From contig NZ_CAMIHB010000005.1 of assembly GCF_946221635.1 (NCBI RefSeq), positions 1 through 64,000 of the forward strand: 64,000 bases of DNA, read 5' to 3'. Positions within the stretch are counted from its first letter, which is position 1. Each line of letters begins with the position of its first letter. Source of the stretch: an uncultured Rhodoferax sp. GTDB lineage: Bacteria; Pseudomonadota; Gammaproteobacteria; Burkholderiales; Burkholderiaceae_C. The position numbers and the translations under genes are program-made. Positions 54,718 to 62,855 of the stretch are shown one piece after another. A model generated the notes under the pieces. That model was not told the origin of the DNA. It saw nothing but the letters and a program-made list of their open reading frames with translations, and did not search any database.

Positions 54718-56139
54718 TCAGTAGGCCTGCTGGTCCTTGAGGACCAAACGCACGGTCTTCAGAATGATGTGTATATCCAGACGCAGGGACCAGTTGCGCA
54801 GGTAGTCGAGATCGTAGTCAATACGACCTTGCATCTTGTCCAGGGTCTCGGTTTCGCCGCGGTAGCCGTTCACTTGGGCCCAGCCGGTAATGCCGGGTTT
54901 GACCTTGTGACGCACCATATAGCCTTTGATGAGTTTGCGGTAGAGCTCGTTGTGTGCCACTGCGTGGGGGCGCGGTCCCACAATGCTCATGCGGCCTTGC
55001 AGCACATTGATGAACTGGGGCAGTTCATCCAAAGAAGTTTTGCGCAGGAATGCGCCTAGCGGCGTGATACGGGAGTCGTTCTTCTTGGCTTGCTGGATGG
55101 CCCCCCCGTCCTCAGTCACCGTCATGGAGCGGAACTTATAAACGAGGATTTCTTCACCGTCCAAGCCGTAGCGCCGTTGCTTGAAGATGATGGGGCCTGG
55201 GGATGTGAATTTGACGGCTGCAGCGATGATTAGCAAGATGGGCGCGATGAACGTGAGGATGATGAGCGAGAAAACAATGTCGCTCAAACGTTTTATCGCG
55301 CCGTTCTGGCCACGGAACGGGGTTTCGCAGACAGAGATGACTGGCATGCCGCACACAGAGCTGGGGTGTCCCTGAATCAAATCCGTGACAAACATGTCGG
55401 GCACAAAATAGATGGAGGCAGTGGTGTCCTTGAGTTCGTCCAGGATGGCCAGGATGCGGGGCTGAGACGCCATGGGCAGGGACAGGTAGATGACCTGGAT
55501 GCGGTTTTGCTGGGCAATGCAGGCTAGCTGGTCGATCTTGCCCAGAAGTACGTGAGGGTTGTCCTGGTTCAGGCGCTCCGTGCTTCGGCTGTCCACAAAG
55601 CCCGCCAATTCGACGCGAGAGTAATGAGATTCCTTGAGCTTGGCTGCCAATGCAAGGCCTTGCTCGTTCATGCCGACGATGAGTGCGCGTTGCTTGGGGC
55701 CTTGAAGCTTAAGGATGTAGGGGGCGGACGCGCGCAAGGCCAGGCTGGCTACCAGTTCTGTGAGCGGTGCAACCCACAGCCAGGCGAACAGAACATCATG
55801 GGCGAACTCGCGGACGTAGCCTGTGGCGTAGCCGGTAACACCCAGAAGTGCAGCGATCCACAACCAGTTGATGGCGATGTCCAGAACCATGGTGGATACC
55901 GTTGTCTGAAGCCGAGATTCGCCGGGAAAGGTCAAGGCGAACGCAAGCACGGACAGCAGCATGTAGGCTGGCAGCACGCTTCCCTCAAAGTAGTACGCCA
56001 AACTCCATAAAGAGACAACCAACGCGGCCGGGCAAACGGCGGATTCAAACAGGCTCAACAAATTGTCTTTGCCCAACGTCGGGTGCTCGTTGCCGCCATT
56101 GATGGAGGCTGCGGACAATGTCACGTGCGCTTTATGCAT
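54718..56139 (-). CDS. epsB: Undecaprenyl-phosphate glucose phosphotransferase EpsB
   Basis: Initiating phosphoglycosyltransferase (WcaJ/GumD-like). The 473-residue protein has four N-terminal membrane helices, a CoA-binding-like region (LIVGMNEQGLALAAKLKES) and a C-terminal transferase domain: KRLSDIVFSLIILTFIAPILL, FKQRRYGLDGEEILVYKFRSM, KTSLDELPQFINVLQGRMSIVGPRP. The start at 56139 overlaps the epsA stop by eight bases. It would load glucose (or galactose)-1-phosphate on undecaprenyl phosphate. Confidence 0.94.
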   Translation of the reverse strand: MHKAHVTLSAASINGGNEHPTLGKDNLLSLFESAVCPAALVVSLWSLAYYFEGSVLPAYMLLSVLAFALTFPGESRLQTTVSTMVLDIAINWLWIAALLGVTGYATGYVREFAHDVLFAWLWVAPLTELVASLALRASAPYILKLQGPKQRALIVGMNEQGLALAAKLKESHYSRVELAGFVDSRSTERLNQDNPHVLLGKIDQLACIAQQNRIQVIYLSLPMASQPRILAILDELKDTTASIYFVPDMFVTDLIQGHPSSVCGMPVISVCETPFRGQNGAIKRLSDIVFSLIILTFIAPILLIIAAAVKFTSPGPIIFKQRRYGLDGEEILVYKFRSMTVTEDGGAIQQAKKNDSRITPLGAFLRKTSLDELPQFINVLQGRMSIVGPRPHAVAHNELYRKLIKGYMVRHKVKPGITGWAQVNGYRGETETLDKMQGRIDYDLDYLRNWSLRLDIHIILKTVRLVLKDQQAY

Positions 56140-56935
56140 GGTTGACCCATGCACGGAATTTGCCAACGGCTTGGGCGCGGTTGGAGACATCGAGCTTTTT
56201 GAAAACGCGTTGCATGTGGTTTTTCACCGTGAAGGCGCTGATGTCCAGGATGCAACCGATTTCTGGATTGGTCTTGCCCAAGGCCACCCACTTCAGGATT
56301 TCCGCTTCCCGCTCCGACAGGTCGTGGTTTGCCTTGAGCAGAGCATCGGCGAAGCTAGCCGAAGTGCGGCTTGCAGGAACGGGTGATTGGTGGGGTAGGT
56401 GCTCCACCTGGCGCAAGGCGGTGTCAATGTAAGGAAGCACCATGGCCATAGCTCCACGCTCCATTTCAGTGAACTGCTCGCGTGTGCTGAAGGCCACGTA
56501 GAGGCAGTCGTTACTGCCACGCTCATCGCGGATGCCATGCACCGTTGCGGAGCGCATTTTTTGCAGTGCGCCTCCCAATGCACTTTTCAGGCCAATATCC
56601 TCCAGAAGAAAGCCGCTTTCTCCGGTATTGAGGCTGAAAGGTTTGTTGTTGAACTCCTTCCAGCGGTTGAAAAGCTGGGTTAGGAGCGGGTTGATAGCTT
56701 CTGCGTGGTCGGCGTGGGAGCGTACGCCGGCCATGGCGGAAATGATGTCGTGATGAATGGCGCCAGTGGCAAAGTCTCCCCAGGCGGCTACTAGGATGTC
56801 ATGAGGGAGATAGCGCTGCATGTCCCCTTGCAACCACAGCAGCATGTCGAAGTGGCTTCGGACTTCGACCGAGTGAGTGACCACCCGATGGTATTGCTGT
56901 AGATCCTCGGGGGACAGCGAGGGAAGGAAGGACAT
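56132..56935 (-). CDS. epsA: LuxR-type transcriptional regulator EpsA
   Basis: Regulator heading the XrtB exopolysaccharide operon. The 267-residue protein has an N-terminal sensing region without an obvious autoinducer pocket and a C-terminal LuxR helix-turn-helix: LSEREAEILKWVALGKTNPEIGCILDISAFTVKNHMQRVFKKLD. The recognition helix TVKNHM is typical. The first gene of a 25-kb minus-strand block. Upstream, a CRP-type site lies 130 nt away. It probably controls the eps operon, by inference from family members. Confidence 0.92.
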   Translation of the reverse strand: MSFLPSLSPEDLQQYHRVVTHSVEVRSHFDMLLWLQGDMQRYLPHDILVAAWGDFATGAIHHDIISAMAGVRSHADHAEAINPLLTQLFNRWKEFNNKPFSLNTGESGFLLEDIGLKSALGGALQKMRSATVHGIRDERGSNDCLYVAFSTREQFTEMERGAMAMVLPYIDTALRQVEHLPHQSPVPASRTSASFADALLKANHDLSEREAEILKWVALGKTNPEIGCILDISAFTVKNHMQRVFKKLDVSNRAQAVGKFRAWVNHA

Positions 56936-57064
56936 GGCGGTTGCGATGAAGTAAGGGTTAATGCTAATTTCCAGAAGAGTGGCGGATGTTACTGATCTGA
57001 AAGGACTACGCCCATCCCCCGAACGGGTGAATTTGAAGCCGTTTGTCGTCGCCTTATTAAAAAC

Positions 57065-57080
57065 TGTGAATTAGTTCACA
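57065..57080. promoter_or_regulatory. CRP/Vfr-type operator, perfect TGTGA-N6-TCACA
   Basis: TGTGAATTAGTTCACA, inside a 10-bp-arm inverted repeat AAACTGTGAA/TTCACAGTTT with 4-nt centre. Perfect CRP-family consensus halves. It lies 130 nt upstream of epsA and 221 nt upstream of galE. Binding is inferred. Confidence 0.65.
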
Positions 57081-57236
57081 GTTTCTGATGGCGGTTATGG
57101 AAATTTCAGGAAGTTTTGGGGCGCGCATAGCAAGCGTTTTGCATATCGATGCGCAAATTTTTTACAAAGACTTACGACGCCGTTATGACGATTGGCAATC
57201 AAATTTCGCAAAAAAGCTTGGTGTGAGTTCGACGTG

Positions 57237-57252
57237 TAGTCCGGACGGACTA
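57237..57252. promoter_or_regulatory. Dyad TAGTCC-N4-GGACTA upstream of galE
   Basis: TAGTCCGGACGGACTA, with perfect 6-bp arms; 12 of 16 positions equal the inner dyad of the 19-nt PEP-CTERM upstream motif. It ends 48 nt before the galE start. Confidence 0.4.
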
Positions 57253-57300
57253 GGTGGGTGCCCCTACACTTATCGACACTCAAAAAGCAGGTAACTAGAC

Positions 57301-58332
57301 ATGATTTTTGTCACTGGAGGCGCAGGCTATATCGGATCTCACGCCTGTGTTGAGCTGCTTCAGGCGGGGCTTGATGTGACCGTGTACGATAATTTTTCGA
57401 GCAGTCAATGGGAAGTCGCTGAATGTATTCAGCGCGTTGCAGGGAGGAAGCTGACTGTTGTGAAAGGGGATATCCGAGATAGTCAGCATTTGAAAGACTC
57501 ACTGCGAGCTAGTGCAGCCAAAGCGGTAATGCATTTTGCCGGCCTGAAAGGTGTAGGGGGCTCTGAGGTCGAGCCGTTGACGTACTACGACCACAATGTT
57601 TGCGGGACACTGCGACTGCTAGAGGCCATGTCCGTATGCGGCGTCAAGCAATTGGTATTCAGTTCATCTGCAACTGTTTATGGAGTTCCTGAGGCCTTGC
57701 CTTACCGCGAAGATCACCGTTTGTCGGCGACCAATACTTATGGAATGACCAAACTGGTGGTTGAGAACATGTTGCGCGATCTTTCTCGGAGTGACAAAAC
57801 TTGGGCGATCGCGATCTTGCGTTATTTCAACCCCGTCGGGGCACATCAGAGTGGCTTGATTGGTGAGGATTCTTTGGGTGTTCCAAGCAATCTCATGCCC
57901 TATGTTGCGCAAGTGGCAGTTGGCCGTAGGCCTTTTCTCAACGTCTGGGGTAATGATTACCCCACGCCAGATGGTACTGGGGTGAGAGACTACGTCCATG
58001 TGGTGGATCTGGCCATAGGACATCTTCGAGCACTGGAGTACGTTTCTAGAGAGCTTGGATGTATAGCGGTCAATCTTGGTGCAGGCAGAGGACATAGCGT
58101 TTTGGATCTGGTCAATGCGTTTGAAAACGCTAGTGGTCGCAAGATACCTTTTCAAGTAGGCCCTAGGCGTGCCGGCGACTTGGGCGCTTATTGGGCGGAC
58201 GCGTCATTGGCCCAAAGCCTGCTTGGGTGGAGTGTGCAGCGCGGACTACAAGATATGTGTGTGGATACATGGCGTTGGCAGAGCCGTCACCCTAATGGAT
58301 ACAAGGGAGCGAAACAGTGGCAAAAGGAATGA
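57301..58332 (+). CDS. galE: UDP-glucose 4-epimerase
   Basis: Interconverts UDP-glucose and UDP-galactose. The 343-residue SDR protein has the NAD motif VTGGAGYIGSHACVELL, SSSATVYG with the active-site Ser, and YGMTK. NPVGAHQSGLIGED and the C-terminal PRRAGDLGAYWADAS are GalE signatures. It begins the rightward arm of the divergent locus and would supply UDP-galactose for the polymer. Its stop lies inside the next gene (16-nt overlap). Confidence 0.95.
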   Translation: MIFVTGGAGYIGSHACVELLQAGLDVTVYDNFSSSQWEVAECIQRVAGRKLTVVKGDIRDSQHLKDSLRASAAKAVMHFAGLKGVGGSEVEPLTYYDHNVCGTLRLLEAMSVCGVKQLVFSSSATVYGVPEALPYREDHRLSATNTYGMTKLVVENMLRDLSRSDKTWAIAILRYFNPVGAHQSGLIGEDSLGVPSNLMPYVAQVAVGRRPFLNVWGNDYPTPDGTGVRDYVHVVDLAIGHLRALEYVSRELGCIAVNLGAGRGHSVLDLVNAFENASGRKIPFQVGPRRAGDLGAYWADASLAQSLLGWSVQRGLQDMCVDTWRWQSRHPNGYKGAKQWQKE

Positions 58333-59420
58333 TCTTGGCGGCGGGCCAGGGAACGCGTGTGCGCCCCCTGACAAAGGACCTGCCCAAACCCATGGTGCCC
58401 ATCTTGGGCAAGCCGGTCATGGAGTACCTGATCGAACATCTGGCACGCCATGGCATCAAGGAAATCATGGTGAATGTCGCCTACCACCACCAGCGCATTG
58501 AGCAGTACTTTGGCGACGGTAGTCGCTGGGGGGTGGAGATTGGCTACTCCTACGAGGGGGTGCGCGACCATGGTGACATCCTCCCGCGCCCTCTGGGGTC
58601 GGCTGGGGGCATGCGTCACATCCAGGACTTCAGTGGTTTCTTCGATGAAACGACCTTGGTGCTCTGTGGTGACGCATTGATTGACCTGGACATTACCGCC
58701 GCGCTGGCGGAGCACAAGGCGAAGGGCGCCCTGGCGAGCGTGGTGGCATTGGATGTGCCGCGCGAGGAGGTGCAGTCGTATGGGATGGTGGTCGCCGACG
58801 TGGATGGGCGCATCCAATCGTTTCAGGAGAAACCCAAGCCAGAGGAGGCTTTGTCGACCCTGGCGAGTACGGGGATCTACATTTTTGAGCCGGAGGTGCT
58901 GTGCAAGGTGCCTGCCGGACAGGTGTACGACATCGGTTCCCAGCTCTTTCCCCAGTTGGCGAAGGAAAAGCAATCTTTTTACGTGCAGAACCGCCCGTTC
59001 AACTGGCTGGATATTGGTCGCGTCAGTGACTACTGGTCTGTGCTGCAGCGGGTCCTGCGAGGCGAGATCGACTACATGCGCATGCCAGGCAAAGAGGTAA
59101 AGCCGGGGGTATGGGTTGGGCTCAATGTCCAGGTCCCCTGGGATCAGGTCAAGATCGAGGGCCCTGTTTATATCGGTTCGAGTGTGCAGATTGAGCCCGG
59201 GGCCACCATCATCGGCCCGGCCTGGATTGGTCACGGTAGCGTCATCCGCACCGGTGCCCGAATCACGCGGGGCGTGCTGTTCGAGTACACCCGGATTCCT
59301 GCGGATATGCACTTCTTTGAAATGATTGTGTCGCGCCACTACTGTGTCAATCGCCACGGCGAGACGCTGTACCGCGGAGACGATACCTCGCGGCTGCGCT
59401 GGGGCGATGCGCGTGCCTGA
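58317..59420 (+). CDS. NDP-sugar pyrophosphorylase with left-handed beta-helix domain
   Basis: A 367-residue nucleotidyltransferase resembling GDP-mannose pyrophosphorylase (GMPP-type): GMILAAGQGTRVRPLTKDLPKPMVPILGKPVMEYLIEHL, LCGDALIDLD with the metal Asp, FQEKPKPEE and YDIGSQLFPQL. A C-terminal hexapeptide repeat region (about 265–345: VKIEGPVYIGSSVQIEPGATIIGPAWIGHGSVIRTG) follows. GTG start inside galE. The manC gene next door also makes GDP-mannose, so a different nucleotide sugar is possible (glucose- or N-acetylmannosamine-type donors). Confidence 0.85.
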   Translation: MAKGMILAAGQGTRVRPLTKDLPKPMVPILGKPVMEYLIEHLARHGIKEIMVNVAYHHQRIEQYFGDGSRWGVEIGYSYEGVRDHGDILPRPLGSAGGMRHIQDFSGFFDETTLVLCGDALIDLDITAALAEHKAKGALASVVALDVPREEVQSYGMVVADVDGRIQSFQEKPKPEEALSTLASTGIYIFEPEVLCKVPAGQVYDIGSQLFPQLAKEKQSFYVQNRPFNWLDIGRVSDYWSVLQRVLRGEIDYMRMPGKEVKPGVWVGLNVQVPWDQVKIEGPVYIGSSVQIEPGATIIGPAWIGHGSVIRTGARITRGVLFEYTRIPADMHFFEMIVSRHYCVNRHGETLYRGDDTSRLRWGDARA

Positions 59421-59447
59421 AGCTTTTGTATTGAACTGGGATTCGAA

Positions 59448-60893
59448 ATGTTGATTCAACCTGTGGTGTTGTCGGGCGGGTCGGGAACCCGCCTTTGGCC
59501 CTTGTCGCGCGAAAAATACCCTAAGCAGCTCCTGCCGCTGATTGGCGAGGACTCCTTGCTCCAGGCCACGGTGCGCCGAGTAGATGGCGCCGCTGGCCTG
59601 GAAGTGGCCCAACCTTTGGTGGTGTGCAATGAAGAGTACCGCTTTGTCATTGCAGAGCAGTTGCGACTCATGGGCAAGGGCGGAACGATTGTTCTAGAGC
59701 CATTGGGACGAAATACAGCCCCAGCCCTCGCTATTGCTGCGCAAGCAGCTATCAAAAAAGGAGTGGATCCGGTGCTGCTGGTGATGCCGGCTGATCACGT
59801 CATCGTCGACACCCAAGCGTTCCAATCCGTGGTGCGCCAAGGTGCGGCGCTGGCGGAGCAGGGCGCTGTGGTGACGTTTGGCATCACACCGGATGCTCCG
59901 GAAACCGGCTATGGCTATATTCAGTCGGGAGACGCCTTTGGCGCAGATGGGGCCAAGTGCATTGCCCGGTTTGTGGAAAAACCCGATCTGACGACAGCCC
60001 AAGCCTATCTGCGGGAGGGGACCTATTCTTGGAACAGTGGCTTGTTCATGATGCGGGCGTCGGTATGGTTGAAGGCCTTGGTGGCCTGCCGGCCCGATAT
60101 TGCGAAGGCCTGCGACGAGGCCTGGGCGCAGCGACGCGAGGATGGCGAGTTTGTACGAGTGGGCAAGGATGCCTTTAGCCTGTGCCCCAGTGATTCGATT
60201 GACTACGCAGTGATGGAGCGTCTGGCCGGTGGTGCCGGAGCTCCCTCCGATTTACCCTCGGGCGTAGTCATTCCCTTGTCCGCCGGATGGTCGGACGTCG
60301 GTGCTTGGGAGGCTCTGTGGAACGTCTTGCCTAAAGATGCCAGCGGAAACGTGGCTCAGGGGGATGTTCTTCTTCAAGACAGTCGCAATACCCTGGCCTT
60401 GTCAGAGGGGCGCCTGATCGCGTGTGTCGGCGTGGACGATCTGATCGTCGTGGAAACGGCGGACGCTGTTCTGGTCGCCCACAAGAACAAGACCCAGGAT
60501 GTGAAGAAGATCGTGGACAGGCTCAAACAGTCTGGCCGTACCGAAGGGCAGATCCATCGCAAGGTCTTCCGTCCTTGGGGTTGGTACGACAGTGTGGACA
60601 GCGGAGACCGTTTTCAGGTCAAGCGCATTGTGGTCAAACCGGGGGCGGCCTTGTCACTGCAAATGCACCATCACCGTGCAGAGCATTGGATTGTGGTGAG
60701 CGGTACCGCCAAGGTGACGCAGGCCGACAAGACCTATCTGTTGTCGGAAAACGAGTCCACCTATATCCCGTTGGGAACCACGCACCGCCTGGAAAACCCG
60801 GGGAAAGTGGCGTTGGAAATGATTGAAGTCCAGTCCGGGAGCTATCTGGGCGAGGACGATATCGTGCGGTTTGAGGATGTGTACGGGCGCTGA
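59448..60893 (+). CDS. manC: Bifunctional mannose-1-phosphate guanylyltransferase/mannose-6-phosphate isomerase
   Basis: Makes GDP-mannose and, through the C-terminal cupin domain, isomerises fructose-6-phosphate to mannose-6-phosphate. The 481-residue protein has VVLSGGSGTRLWPLSREKYPKQ, EPLGRNTAPALAI, FVEKPDL and the C-terminal RPWGWYDSVDSGDRFQVKRIVVKPGAALSLQMHHHRAEHWIVV domain with metal His. The segment ALAIAAQAAIKKG coincides with the dispersed repeat. No separate manA is in the window, and none is needed if this domain is active. Confidence 0.95.
   Translation: MLIQPVVLSGGSGTRLWPLSREKYPKQLLPLIGEDSLLQATVRRVDGAAGLEVAQPLVVCNEEYRFVIAEQLRLMGKGGTIVLEPLGRNTAPALAIAAQAAIKKGVDPVLLVMPADHVIVDTQAFQSVVRQGAALAEQGAVVTFGITPDAPETGYGYIQSGDAFGADGAKCIARFVEKPDLTTAQAYLREGTYSWNSGLFMMRASVWLKALVACRPDIAKACDEAWAQRREDGEFVRVGKDAFSLCPSDSIDYAVMERLAGGAGAPSDLPSGVVIPLSAGWSDVGAWEALWNVLPKDASGNVAQGDVLLQDSRNTLALSEGRLIACVGVDDLIVVETADAVLVAHKNKTQDVKKIVDRLKQSGRTEGQIHRKVFRPWGWYDSVDSGDRFQVKRIVVKPGAALSLQMHHHRAEHWIVVSGTAKVTQADKTYLLSENESTYIPLGTTHRLENPGKVALEMIEVQSGSYLGEDDIVRFEDVYGR
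59724..59758. repeat. Dispersed 35-nt repeat, copy E, inside manC
   Basis: GCCCTCG, eight bases, GCGCA, AGC, AGCTATCAAAAAA; same block order and spacing as copy F. Read in frame as ALAIAAQAAIKK over a conserved segment of ManC. Confidence 0.75.
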
Positions 60894-60912
60894 GTTGTTC
60901 AATTTGCGATTT

Positions 60913-60931
60913 CTAGTCCGATCAGGCTATG
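60913..60931. promoter_or_regulatory. 19-nt motif shared by both PEP-CTERM transcription units, copy 2
   Basis: CTAGTCCGATCAGGCTATG, identical to 30224–30242, 96 nt upstream of the PEP-CTERM start and 20 nt after the manC stop. See findings. Confidence 0.5.
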
Positions 60932-61026
60932 GACGGTCGGCGGGGCTTCAAGGAAACTTCGTTCGACTCGAAGATTGCCGCTCCATCGTGGGGTTGCGCC
61001 GAGCTCCAACTCAAAAGGGAACAACC

Positions 61027-61536
61027 ATGATGCTCAAAAAAGCACTTTTCGCCAGCCTCGTCGCTGCCGCAATGTCTACGGGCGCGGCGCAAGCCGCTAC
61101 CGTGAATGCAGGAACGATTGGTAGCTATACCGGCACCTTTTCGCACGCTGTAGGTTCGTTTGAAGACACCATCAACTTCAGTATTGCCAGCCCTGCCGTG
61201 CTCAGCGGCGCTGCCAACAACCTCGTGCTGTCGTTTTTCGGAATGACTGCTTACGACATTGCGGGCTTGACTGTGAATGTCTGGAATAACAGCCATCCCA
61301 ATGGTACGGTGCACTACGGCGCGTTTGCGGGGAATAACAACACGTATTCCTTCAACTTGCCCACTGCTGGAAGCTACCATGTGGATATCACGGGGAACGC
61401 AACCGGCGCAGCTGGCGGCCTGTATGGCATTACGCTGAGCGCGGCTCCGGTACCCGAACCCGAAACCTATGCCATGCTGCTGGCTGGTTTGGGAGTGATG
61501 GGTGCCATTGCACGCCGTCGCAAGCAATCCGCCTGA
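61027..61536 (+). CDS. FxDxF-type PEP-CTERM protein
   Basis: A 169-residue exported protein. ATG 61027 follows AAAAGGGAACAACC; the next codon is also ATG. It has a signal peptide (MLKKALFASLVAAAMSTGAAQA), a body with the FEDTINF segment (FxDxF family pattern), and a C-terminal PEP-CTERM tail VPEPETYAMLLAGLGVMG then ARRRK. Predicted substrate of XrtB; function otherwise unknown. It follows manC by 133 nt with its own upstream motif and ends in a strong terminator. Confidence 0.92.
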   Translation: MMLKKALFASLVAAAMSTGAAQAATVNAGTIGSYTGTFSHAVGSFEDTINFSIASPAVLSGAANNLVLSFFGMTAYDIAGLTVNVWNNSHPNGTVHYGAFAGNNNTYSFNLPTAGSYHVDITGNATGAAGGLYGITLSAAPVPEPETYAMLLAGLGVMGAIARRRKQSA

Positions 61537-61556
61537 CTCGCATCAAAGCGCAAAAC

Positions 61557-61587
61557 AAAAGGGCTTGTCGCAAGACAAGCCCTTTTT
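61557..61587. terminator. Bidirectional Rho-independent terminator
   Basis: AAAAGGGCTTGTC, GCAA loop, GACAAGCCCTTTT then T: a 13-bp perfect stem with A- and T-runs, between the PEP-CTERM gene and the convergent tRNA-Pro. Confidence 0.92.
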
Positions 61588-61614
61588 GTATTGGGATTGC
61601 GGCTACGCCGCAAA

Positions 61615-61692
<78 letters not shown>

Positions 61693-61718
61693 TGTGTGGA
61701 AAGCAAGACCGATTGAAT

Positions 61719-62702
61719 TCAATGGTTTCGCTCTAAAAGCTGAGTCGCCAATTGTACCAAACAGTCAGTGTGTGGACCGATGGGCAAACGTCGGGCAGCG
61801 GCAATCGCACGCTGGGCTTCGGCGTGTGCTGCGGCCTGGGCGACTGCAAGCGCCCCCGTCTTTCTGACGATGGCAATCACCTGTTCCAGCATGGATACAT
61901 CGCCGGTTTCGATGGCTGTCTGAATGGTCAGGCGCTCTGCCTCGGAGCCGCGTTGCATGGCGGCAATCAGGGGGAGTGTGGTTTTGCCTTCGCGCAGGTC
62001 GTCCCCCAGGTTCTTGCCCAGGACGGCCGCGTCGCCTGTGTAGTCCAGCACGTCATCGATGACCTGGAAGGCGGTTCCCAAGGCTTGCCCGTATTCCGCG
62101 CAGGCCTCTTCCTGGTCCACAGTGGACTGGGAGAGGATGGCGCCCACGCGCGCGCTGGCTTCAAACAGCTTGGCCGTCTTGGAGCGGATGACCTGCAGAT
62201 AGCCGGCTTCGTCCAGCGCGGCGTTGTGCATGTTCATGAGTTGCAGCACCTCGCCCTCGGCGATCACGTTGGTGGCATCGGCCAGCACCTGCATGATGCG
62301 CATGCTCTGGGCTTCGACCATCATCTGGAAGGCACGGGAGTAAAGGAAGTCGCCGACCAACACGCTGGCGGGGTTGCCAAACTTGGCGTTGGCGGTGGCA
62401 TGGCCACGGCGCAGGGCGGAATCGTCCACCACATCGTCGTGCAGCAGCGTCGCGGTGTGGATGAACTCCACCACGGCGGCCAAGTTGTAGCGTTGTGTGC
62501 CCTCGTAGCCCAGAGCACCGCAGCATAGCAACAGCAGTACCGGGCGCAGGCGCTTGCCACCTGCTGAAATGATGTATTGGGAAACGCTGCCGACCAGTGG
62601 CACACCCGAGTCCAACCTCTGGGTGATGACCCTGTCGACGTGGCGCATGTCGTTTTCGACGATGGAGAGAGCCGTCGAAGAGCCGGGAGTAGTGACTTGC
62701 AA
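61719..62702 (-). CDS. ispB: Octaprenyl diphosphate synthase family
   Basis: Trans-polyprenyl synthase making the side chain of ubiquinone. The 327-residue protein has the two Asp-rich motifs: LLHDDVVDDS (DDxxD) and FQVIDDVLDYTGD, with GGKRLRP and QxxGKxxGDDLREGKTTLP-type blocks. It is divergent from rplU–rpmA–obg, the classic proteobacterial arrangement, which supports IspB over a general farnesyl synthase. Chain length cannot be read from sequence. Confidence 0.94.
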   Translation of the reverse strand: MQVTTPGSSTALSIVENDMRHVDRVITQRLDSGVPLVGSVSQYIISAGGKRLRPVLLLLCCGALGYEGTQRYNLAAVVEFIHTATLLHDDVVDDSALRRGHATANAKFGNPASVLVGDFLYSRAFQMMVEAQSMRIMQVLADATNVIAEGEVLQLMNMHNAALDEAGYLQVIRSKTAKLFEASARVGAILSQSTVDQEEACAEYGQALGTAFQVIDDVLDYTGDAAVLGKNLGDDLREGKTTLPLIAAMQRGSEAERLTIQTAIETGDVSMLEQVIAIVRKTGALAVAQAAAHAEAQRAIAAARRLPIGPHTDCLVQLATQLLERNH

Positions 62703-62776
62703 GGCGATGAACCGGTTTGTTATGCACCAATTATAGAGAGGCGCCCCGAGGCCCGGCAGCCCGCCCAGGGCAGGGG

Positions 62777-62805
62777 TTTCCAGAAATTTCGGGGGATGGT
62801 ATACT
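62777..62805 (+). promoter_or_regulatory. Putative promoter of rplU–rpmA
   Basis: TTTCCA (62777–62782) and TATACT (62800–62805) with a 17-nt spacer, 50 nt upstream of rplU. Confidence 0.55.
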
Positions 62806-62855
62806 TATGGGCTCTGCGAAAATTCTTTCGTGGATTCTTCTATTACGAGGTCAAC

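Larger units (their letters stand above)
56936..57300. promoter_or_regulatory. Divergent epsA–galE regulatory region
   Basis: 365 nt with no convincing gene. A 68-codon open frame at 57088–57294 lacks a ribosome site and any known motif and is rejected. The region is visibly AT-rich and contains the CRP-type site and the dyad listed separately, so it likely controls both the eps operon and galE–manC. Confidence 0.6.

Noticed and set aside
56685..56725. Possible further copy of the 35-nt repeat inside epsA (GATAGCTTCTGCG)
   Set aside because: Only the AGCT-side half matches and the spacing of the other blocks is not preserved.
57088..57294. Small open frame in the epsA–galE region
   Set aside because: No clear ribosome site or motif, and it spans regulatory dyads; kept as non-coding regulatory DNA.
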